Assembly (NCBI GenBank): GCA_949284175.1
Contig: CASDVE010000024.1
Coordinates: 1-59,299 of the forward strand
Length of the DNA stretch: 59,299 bases
Reading direction: 5' to 3'
Origin: an uncultured Eubacteriales bacterium
GTDB lineage: Bacteria > Bacillota > Clostridia > Lachnospirales > Lachnospiraceae
Of this stretch, positions 53,328 through 59,299 are shown piece after piece. The notes under the pieces are model-generated. The model was not told where the DNA came from, searched no databases, and was given only the letters and a program-made list of their open reading frames with translations. The position numbers and the translations under genes were made by a program. Each line of letters starts with the position of its first letter. Positions within the stretch are counted from its first letter, which is position 1.

Positions 53328-53579
53328 CTATAATGGCGGCAACTTTCTTAAATTTTGACTATTCCACATTTCGATTAATTCATTTTGGTTTTGCTGCATC
53401 CACTCTTTTACAAGTTCTTGTGCTTTTTTAGGAAGATCACCTTCTGTCATCTCTAAAGTTTGTAAATTAAAGATACCAATGTGTTCTCCATATAATGCGT
53501 GTAGATGGCTAGGTTCATGTTCTTTTGGTTTGAAGAACATTTTTATTATTATTCCGTAAAATCTACTTATTTCAGGCAT
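53328..53579 (-). CDS. DUF4160 family protein
   Basis: An 83-residue protein with the DUF4160 core: MPEISRFYGIIIKMFF, then HEPSHLHALYGEH, a conserved His-rich strand, and the helix AQELVKEWMQQNQNELIEMW. It is the first gene of the DUF4160-DUF2442-HTH set, with AAAGGAG upstream. A second member of the family is at 58661-58939. Function unknown; often proposed as part of a toxin-antitoxin module. Confidence 0.85.
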   Translation of the reverse strand: MPEISRFYGIIIKMFFKPKEHEPSHLHALYGEHIGIFNLQTLEMTEGDLPKKAQELVKEWMQQNQNELIEMWNSQNLRKLPPL

Positions 53580-53688
53580 TGTTTCACTCCTTTCGATAGT
53601 TATATTATATCATTTTTAGTAGGAAAGGTCAATAAAATTATAATCAAAAAAGTTTATAATATAATCAAAAAAGTGTTTAAAATAGCGT

Positions 53689-55179
53689 TCAAAGGGATAA
53701 AAAATATTCAAATTCAAAACTGCCAGTATCACGATGAAAGACAATCGTGGATACAACATTTCTAAGAGAGTTTCCTTTCTTTGCGTTATCGGCATCGGAG
53801 CGGAGTATCTTATGGACTTCTTCCACACGCTTTTTCATAATTTGCTGGGCTTCCTCTAGATTGATCTGAGGTATAGAGAGTACCTTTATCTTCTCTTCAA
53901 GTTCTTTCTTCATTCGGGCTATCATAGTTTTATTTTCCAAATATTCTTCTTTTGTGTCGATGCCATCAAGATATGCCATTTTCGCTCTTTGTGATCTTGT
54001 TTCTAGTTTCTTTAATTCATTTTCCAAGTTCCTTTGTTTTAGGACGGTTGAATCATCATTTCGTCCAATAATAGAAAAGGAAGGGGAAGCGGATTCAATA
54101 AACTCTTGCAAAGAGGATAAAATCGCATCCACCACTTTTTTCTCTGTGATGGCACAAGAGCCACTGTGCTTTCCGCTGGAGTAGGCATGGCATTGGAAGA
54201 AAGGAGAAGAACCACCATTTTTTCGTGGCTTTGGGTTTGCATAGACGAGGCTAGCTCCACAATATCCACATTTCAATACACCAGTCACCCAGTGCTTGGT
54301 GGTGGAGGTAGAACGACGCCTTGGTGGTTTGTATTCCCTTTGTCTACGCTCTTGTACTTTTTTGAATTCTTCATAAGAGATAATTGGTTCATGTTTGCCA
54401 TCAGCGATGATCACATCGTTCTCATCATTAGAATTTCTTGATCCATGCTTTTCGATATAATTCCATCGAACTTTTCCGATATAAAATGGATTTTCTAAAA
54501 TATACTGTATGCCACGATTATCAAATGCTTTTCCACGACTTGTTTTATAACCACAATCATTTAGTTCTCTAGCGATGGAAGTTTCATCTCGGCCATCTAA
54601 ATAATCATGAAAAATCTTTCTTACAATATCAGCTTGTTTTTCCACAATAACAGGAATTTTATTTTCCATTTTATATCCAAGTGGTGGTTTTGATTGATAA
54701 CCACCACGCAGTGCCTTTTCTGTCATTCCACGTCTTACCTCACCAGATAGACGGATAGAGTAGTATTCATCCATCCACTCAATAATTCTTTCGATAAGAG
54801 AGCCAAAAGGACCATCAATCAAAGGTTCTGAAATAGAAATGACATCTACATTACATTGTTTTCTAAGAAGTGACTTATAGACAATGGATTCTTCTTGGTT
54901 ACGAGCAAATCGAGAATATTTCCATACGAGAATCACATCAAAAGGATGTTCTTTGCTCTTGGCAGCAGAAATCATTTTCATGAACTCAGGGCGTTTTTCA
55001 GCTTTTCGACCGGAAATACCGTTTTCAATGTAGATGTGTTCTTCTGAAATTAAGATATGATTGTTTTTGGCATAATCTATTAAAAGACGTTTTTGAGCAT
55101 CAGGAGAAAGTTCTTCTTGCTTGTCAGTGCTAACACGGATGTATAAAGCTCCGGAACGGAGTGTATGATTGGAGTCCAT
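53689..55179 (-). CDS. Serine recombinase of the second element
   Basis: A 496-residue site-specific recombinase. The catalytic Ser is in LYIRVSTDKQ (about Ser17); the resolvase core continues with ENGISGRKAEKRPEF and VWKYSRFARNQEES. The recombinase domain (about residues 170-280) is followed by a zinc ribbon (CGYCGASL ... CHAYSSGKHSGSC) and a coiled-coil region (about 390-450). Sequence is only distantly like the recombinase at 46221-47918. The ATG at 55179 has AAAGGAAG upstream. The recombinase lies 20 bases after a small HTH gene that probably controls it. Confidence 0.93.
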   Translation of the reverse strand: MDSNHTLRSGALYIRVSTDKQEELSPDAQKRLLIDYAKNNHILISEEHIYIENGISGRKAEKRPEFMKMISAAKSKEHPFDVILVWKYSRFARNQEESIVYKSLLRKQCNVDVISISEPLIDGPFGSLIERIIEWMDEYYSIRLSGEVRRGMTEKALRGGYQSKPPLGYKMENKIPVIVEKQADIVRKIFHDYLDGRDETSIARELNDCGYKTSRGKAFDNRGIQYILENPFYIGKVRWNYIEKHGSRNSNDENDVIIADGKHEPIISYEEFKKVQERRQREYKPPRRRSTSTTKHWVTGVLKCGYCGASLVYANPKPRKNGGSSPFFQCHAYSSGKHSGSCAITEKKVVDAILSSLQEFIESASPSFSIIGRNDDSTVLKQRNLENELKKLETRSQRAKMAYLDGIDTKEEYLENKTMIARMKKELEEKIKVLSIPQINLEEAQQIMKKRVEEVHKILRSDADNAKKGNSLRNVVSTIVFHRDTGSFEFEYFLSL

Positions 55180-55199
55180 ATGATAACTTCCTTTCTGTC

Positions 55200-55376
55200 C
55201 TATCGACATAATTCATCTAAACTGACACAAAGTGCATCTGCAAGTTTGATCATAGTAGATACACGCCCATCGCCACGTTTTTCAATATCTTGAATAGTTC
55301 GTCTAGGGACATTGGATAGTTCAACAAGTTGTGGAACAGAAAGTCCTTTTTCAATTCTAATTTCTTTTAATTTCAT
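55200..55376 (-). CDS. Small Cro/C1-type regulator next to the recombinase
   Basis: A 58-residue helix-turn-helix protein (LKEIRIEKGLSVPQLVELSN, VPRRTIQDIEKRG, MIKLADALCVSLDELC), a compact Cro/C1 domain only. GGAGG precedes the ATG. It lies upstream of the recombinase in the same direction and is probably its regulator. A small inverted repeat, GCAC-N8-GTGC, lies in its promoter region near 55410-55425. Confidence 0.88.
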   Translation of the reverse strand: MKLKEIRIEKGLSVPQLVELSNVPRRTIQDIEKRGDGRVSTMIKLADALCVSLDELCR

Positions 55377-55458
55377 TAATACCACCTCCATATATGATTA
55401 TAAAATAGCACATAATAACGTGCTTGTAAAGGAGTAAGAAGAAAGTTATATATAAATA

Positions 55459-55489
55459 CAAAAGCCCCTAGTATTAATAGGAGCCTTTG
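55459..55489 (-). terminator. Terminator of the element's small regulator/surface protein region
   Basis: On the minus strand GGCTCCTA and TAGGGGC arms are followed by TTTTG, 19 bases beyond the end of the surface-protein gene. Confidence 0.7.
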
Positions 55490-55507
55490 TATCAATAGAT
55501 TGAATTG

Positions 55508-57335
55508 TTAAGGAATTGCTATGAATTTGATATTATTCTTTTTAGCATAAGATTCAACATAAGAACCAGCTTTTCCTTTTAATGTAATAAAATAGCAACC
55601 ATCAAAAGCGGAATCTGATATTTCAGTAACACTTTCTGGTAAAGTTAGTTCTAGTAAAGAAGTACAGTTGGCAAAAGCGTACATATCTATTTTTGTAACA
55701 CTATTAGGTATTATTATTTCTGATAAGTTTGTACAACTATGAAATGCACCAGATTCAATTGTATTTATTGTATTAGGTAAAATAATCTTAGTTAAAGCGG
55801 TACAATTAGAAAACATTCCTGAAAAGATAGTTGTATTTCCATGAGCGATAGAAACATTTTGTAAATCAAGACAGGAAGAAAATACACCACCTTCAGCTGA
55901 GGAAGGAGTGCTTAATAATGGAATAGAAATAGAAGTTATTCCAGTGTCAGAAAAAGCATATGGTTCCAAAGTTTTAACATTCTTAATAGATATGTTTTTT
56001 AAATTTTTGCACCAACTAAAGGCACCAGCACCAATACTATCCAAAGTATCAGGTAAGTTAATATATTCTAGTTTAGAACAGTTTGAAAAAGCATAATCTT
56101 TAATCACTTTTAAGGCACTACCAGAAGAGATATTTACAGATTTTAATTGATAACAAGTACCAAATGCAGATTTATCGATTATTTCTACAGTTTTTGGGAT
56201 GGAAATAGTTTCAACAGAAAGAGGAGAAAATAGATTGTAAAAACTGTTGTTTCCTATAATTTTTACAGGTAATCCTTCTATTGTTTCAGGAATTACAACA
56301 TTTTTTTTTGTTGCCAACATATTTGGTTATGGCAACAGAATCTGCTCCTTTTACATATTTGAATTCACCATATTCAGATGGTGTAGAACCATTGTTATTA
56401 TTTTCATTGTTGTTTCCATTGTTATTGGAATTATTATCATTACCATTGTTGTTTCCAGTATTACTTTCATCAGAAGAACTGAAAGAAGAAAATTCTACTT
56501 TAGAAACAATCTGTTCTGTCAACTTATTCAACAGATAGGAATCTGAAAAATCAATTGTTCCATCTGATTTGATAGTTCCACTAATCTTATTTAAAATACC
56601 ATCATTTTCATTAGAAAAATAAATAGTAAGTGTCTGTCCGCCTAATGAAGAAGCAGTGTAGCCCTTGACAGAGGCAGTAATAGTATATTTCTTGAACATC
56701 TTATTTGATTTAGTGGAATTTGCTATTTCATCAAAGCTATTTTCTTTTGAAGTCAAATTGATTGAAGAAATATGAACTTGATAAGAGTTTATTTTCCAAT
56801 CAAATGAGGTATTAGGGTAAACAGAAAGCGTAGATTCTGCTTGTTGCTTGATTAACTGTATGACATCATCTTTTGTTAAGATATTTTTTTGGATGAGCGT
56901 ATTTAGCTCTTTTTCAGACCAGTTTTTGATAACAATGACTTTACATTTATATTTTTTCTTATTATTTTTCGCAGTGATAGTTGCAACACCAGAAGATTTC
57001 GCAGTTACTCTTCCTTTTGCTGAAACAGTTGCAATTTTTTTGTTGGAACTTGTCCATGTGATTTTGCCTTTTGATTTTGATAGTTTTAGCGTATAGCTTT
57101 CTTTGGGTATTAATATAATTCGTTGTTGTGATAAGGAACTAGCTGATACTGGTTGCTGAGATAATAAAAGGGTTGTAGGCATTATTAAATAAAATACTAA
57201 CACTAGAGAAAGAATTTTTCTCATTCTTTTAAAGTTCATAAAGAATTTTTCGTGTTTTTGGCATTTGGGGTGAATAATACATTCCTCATCAATAATTTCA
57301 CTACAATGCTTACAATGTTTTGTTTTTTCTTTCAT
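55508..57335 (-). pseudogene. Leucine-rich-repeat surface protein with Ig-like domain, frameshifted in an A-run
   Basis: One gene split by a frameshift. The 5' part encodes a zinc-ribbon-like start (CKHCSEIIDEECIIHPKC), a signal or membrane segment (ILSLVLVFYLIMPTTLLL), a bacterial Ig-like (Big2) domain (KITWTSSNKKIATVSAKGRV, about residues 85-145), a spacer domain and an Asn-rich linker. The 3' part encodes BspA-type leucine-rich repeats (LRR_5: SAFGTCYQLKSVNI, YAFSNCSKLEYINLP and so on). At 56301-56309 a run of nine Ts (nine As on the coding strand) puts them out of frame; eight would join GNKKN to VVIPETIEGLP in frame. The product, when in frame, would be a secreted or anchored adhesin-like protein of about 608 residues. 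Sequencing error and phase variation are both possible. Confidence 0.8.
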
Positions 57336-57461
57336 ACATGTATCCTCCATTTTAAAATATATAAATATTTATAATGTAACATAATGTGCAAGAAAATACT
57401 ATGATTTTTAAGAGAATTATAAAAAAATTATTAAAATAAAAAAGTATTTAAGAATTGAAAA

Positions 57462-57489
57462 AAGGAGAGCCTTATTTCAGACTCTCCTT
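57462..57489 (-). terminator. Terminator after the zinc-ribbon membrane protein gene
   Basis: AAGGAGAG and CTCTCCTT arms followed on the minus strand by TTTTTTC. The 57351-57651 gap otherwise shows no gene. Confidence 0.75.
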
Positions 57490-57651
57490 AATTTAACTAT
57501 TAATTTTTTTCTATAATAAATATGCCATTAATTAAAGACTCTGTGTCTACTTTCAGTGCATATTTAAAAGATCCAATATCACATATCTTAATATTCTTAT
57601 GAAGATTTTAATATACCTTTATATAAACATGAGTAATGTAACGAGTGTTCT

Positions 57652-58245
57652 TTATTTAATCACACAATTTTTAATTAATACATTTCCGAACTTCCCATCA
57701 CACTTTCCTTGTATAGTGATTTTATCACCTTTAGAAAGTTCCATAACTTTTTTGATTTCCTCTTTATCTTTAAAGTAACATTGGACAGCGGTTATTTCAA
57801 ATTCGCTTTCTCTTTCAAAGGTAATATAGACATCTTCAAGAACATCTTTTCCAATATCGCCAATTTTTCCAGTTAGTTGCATCATTTTTCCTTCATAAAT
57901 TTCATCACCTTTTACTTCGTTTGCTTCATAATCGGTGATAAGAGTTTCAGGATCGATTTTGATAATTTCTTCTTTAGGCTTTTCTGTTTTCTTTTCAGTT
58001 GTTTTCTCTGATTTTTTTTCTTTTTTATTAGCCTTAGATGTTGTTTCAGTGCTTGCAACATCGGAGGTAGTATCCTCAGTGTCACTAGTTGAGCCAAAGA
58101 TTCCAATAACAATAATGATAGCAATGACAGCTATTATCCACCCTTTGCCTTTCTGTTTCTTTTTACAGTTAGGACAAATTTTAGCATCTGATGGAATTTC
58201 GGTTTTACAATATTTGCATTGTTTGGTTGTTGATTTTTGTTTCAT
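57652..58245 (-). CDS. Zinc-ribbon membrane protein with OB-like (tRNA_anti-type) domain
   Basis: A 197-residue protein. It starts with a zinc ribbon (CKYCKTEIPSDAKICPNC), then has one membrane segment (WIIAVIAIIIVIGIFG), a Thr/Ser/Lys/Glu-rich linker (about residues 52-95) and a C-terminal domain (about 100-197) resembling the tRNA_anti-like OB fold (EGKMMQLTGKIGDIGKDV, GDKITIQGKCDGKFGNV). Such proteins are common in Firmicutes and of unknown function. The ATG at 58245 with GGGAGG upstream is used; the longer frame reads through AT-rich leader. Confidence 0.78.
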   Translation of the reverse strand: MKQKSTTKQCKYCKTEIPSDAKICPNCKKKQKGKGWIIAVIAIIIVIGIFGSTSDTEDTTSDVASTETTSKANKKEKKSEKTTEKKTEKPKEEIIKIDPETLITDYEANEVKGDEIYEGKMMQLTGKIGDIGKDVLEDVYITFERESEFEITAVQCYFKDKEEIKKVMELSKGDKITIQGKCDGKFGNVLIKNCVIK

Positions 58246-58603
58246 ATAGATTTCCTCCCTGATTTTGCTGACATAAATACAGCATATTTTATATATAAGT
58301 GCAATTATATGTAAAATAATAATCATATAAGAAAATGTATAAAAATAGAATGATTTTTTTAGGGAATTATAAAAAAATCTATCGAAAATAAAAAACATAT
58401 AAAAATTAATAAAAAGAGAGAAAAAAACTTGAACAGAATACATATTTGCATTCTAATGAGATTAGCTATCTTAGAATGTACGTTTGTATATTGGATGGGG
58501 AGTCAATTGGATTACATTTCTGAGATTATAAAATTGGTATAGAATGTAAAAGATAAACAAATATTGATAAGAATTTATATATATGTAAAAACGCTTGTAT
58601 CTT
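58246..58603. other. AT-rich gap, no gene seen
   Basis: Non-coding on both strands as far as can be judged. It should carry the promoter of the zinc-ribbon gene (minus strand). Confidence 0.4.
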
Positions 58604-58648
58604 AAAAAAAGATCAGCCAAATCAAAAATAATTGATTGAGCTGACCTT
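58604..58648 (-). terminator. Terminator after the second DUF4160 gene
   Basis: GGTCAGCTcAATCA and TGATTTGGCTGATC-like arms are followed on the minus strand by seven Ts, 13 bases beyond the gene end. Confidence 0.82.
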
Positions 58649-58660
58649 TTTATAAAGTGC

Positions 58661-58939
58661 TTAACAATAGTAAGAGATTTTACCAAAGAATGAAAACCAC
58701 TTGTTAATAATATCTTGTGAACGAGATTCCAAAATATCCATAATATCTCGAAGGGATTTTGTTGGAATATTAGAATTATTATTGCATAAAAGGCATTTTC
58801 CACTCTTGGTAATCCATATTTTTGTGGCATTGGCAGAAGGAGTGCCTTTGTTGACATGAACATGAATCGGTTCTAAAGGATCGCATTCGTTAGCCCAAAA
58901 GTAAACAACATAAGAGCCGATTTTAAAAATTTGAGGCAT
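58661..58939 (-). CDS. DUF4160 family protein (second copy)
   Basis: A 92-residue protein with the DUF4160 pattern MPQIFKIGSYVVYFWANE, EPIHVHVNKG, and a helix (LRDIMDILESRSQDIINKW). It overlaps the upstream partner gene by 17 bases and is followed by a terminator. It belongs to a different subgroup from the copy at 53328-53579 (only the core motif is shared). Probably half of a two-gene module of unknown function. Confidence 0.82.
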   Translation of the reverse strand: MPQIFKIGSYVVYFWANECDPLEPIHVHVNKGTPSANATKIWITKSGKCLLCNNNSNIPTKSLRDIMDILESRSQDIINKWFSFFGKISYYC

Positions 58940-59195
58940 TGTCAAATCCTCCTTCACCAGCTAAACGTATAATAATATGGGCAACGGATTCAATGAAACT
59001 TTGATAGGATTCTATTTCTTTGGAAGTAAATCCTTCAATGTTTTCCCAACGATATTCAGGTAAATAACATTCCGCAGAGCAAAAACCTCCATTGATCGGT
59101 TTTTCAATATAGACTTTAACACTTTTCCCATCCTCCAATAGTTCAGAATGTACAATTTCTGTCTTGTCTTCTAAAGTCATAAATGGATACATCAT
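58923..59195 (-). CDS. Small partner protein of the DUF4160 gene
   Basis: A 90-residue acidic protein (KTEIVHSELLEDGKSVKVYI, then CYLPEYRWENIEGFT and a C-terminal helix IESVAHIIIRLAGEGG). It is not clearly DUF2442, although size and place are the same as in the pair at 53042-53579. AGGAGG precedes two adjacent ATG codons. It overlaps the DUF4160 gene by 17 bases, so the two are coupled. Function unknown; possible antitoxin-like partner by analogy. Confidence 0.7.
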   Translation of the reverse strand: MMYPFMTLEDKTEIVHSELLEDGKSVKVYIEKPINGGFCSAECYLPEYRWENIEGFTSKEIESYQSFIESVAHIIIRLAGEGGFDNASNF

Positions 59196-59299
59196 AGGAA
59201 GATTCCTCCTAGTATAATAATGATGTAGTCAATCAAGACTACTTGGTTAATAAGTTTCTATAAATTAGATAACAGAAGAAGGCTTTCTTCCTTCATCAG

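Larger units (their letters stand above)
52722..59299. mobile_element. Probable second element interrupting cotJC (right end outside window)
   Basis: CotJC coding similarity ends at about 52722, and its N-terminal codons do not appear anywhere up to the window end. The inserted DNA holds a second serine recombinase with a small HTH gene and several accessory genes. Extent and core site cannot be defined because the far junction is not in view; a deletion or other rearrangement is an alternative. Confidence 0.4.

Noticed and set aside
58661..59195. Recent duplicate of the 53042-53579 gene pair
   Set aside because: Only the DUF4160 core motif is shared; the partner proteins are not obviously alike, so they are separate modules.

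Overview
The window looks like chromosome from a low-GC, Gram-positive, anaerobic spore-former lineage of the Clostridia, most likely a Lachnospiraceae-type gut bacterium. Reasons: AT-rich sequence with strong AGGAGG ribosome sites, ATG/TTG starts, a murB-rapZ-whiA-HPr cluster, hprK, a type III glutamine synthetase beside a type I enzyme, a glnA-linked ANTAR regulator, sporulation genes (spoIIID, cotJC) and a flavodiiron/rubredoxin oxygen-defence cassette. The genus cannot be fixed from the sequence alone.

Region 1 (1-10.9 kb) is a very AT-rich defence island. It holds a decayed RloA/RloB pair, an unknown membrane protein, an intact RloA/RloB (AbiL-like) pair, and a two-gene AVAST type I-like system: a metallo-beta-lactamase-fold protein overlapping a giant trypsin-NACHT/STAND fusion. 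The part from the intact pair onward is bracketed by a perfect 100-bp direct repeat containing the promoter-proximal end of spoIIID. The right-hand copy continues into a spoIIID gene that has lost its helix-turn-helix.

Region 2 (11-45.3 kb) is housekeeping: an AraC regulator, a GH3 glycosidase, Mrp ATPase, NUDIX and isochorismatase-like hydrolases, FtsH, a HAD phosphatase, PurF, GlnN, PyrG, a nitrogen operon (gltB-gltD-glnA-ANTAR), UvrC, HprK, a ROK glucokinase, murB-rapZ-whiA and an HPr paralogue with Glu15. UDP-galactopyranose mutase with a glycosyltransferase, a PAP2-like membrane protein and tRNA-Thr(CGU) follow. A dispersed hairpin repeat family sits in several gaps.

Region 3 (45.5-52.8 kb) is the most striking. 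cotJC, the spore-coat manganese catalase gene, is cut by a 6,633-bp element with a 12-bp core (GTACCTATGTCG) at both ends. The element encodes a large serine recombinase and would restore the cotJC frame if excised, as the sigK 'skin' element does. Its cargo is an Rrf2 regulator, an acyl-CoA dehydrogenase-ETFalpha-rubredoxin fusion and a flavodiiron protein, together readable as an acyl-CoA-driven O2 (or NO) reductase.

Region 4 (52.7-59.3 kb) looks like a second, incompletely seen element. The first codons of cotJC are also missing at about 52,720, where DUF4160/DUF2442 genes, a second serine recombinase with a small HTH protein, a frameshifted leucine-rich surface protein, a zinc-ribbon membrane protein and a second DUF4160 pair begin.
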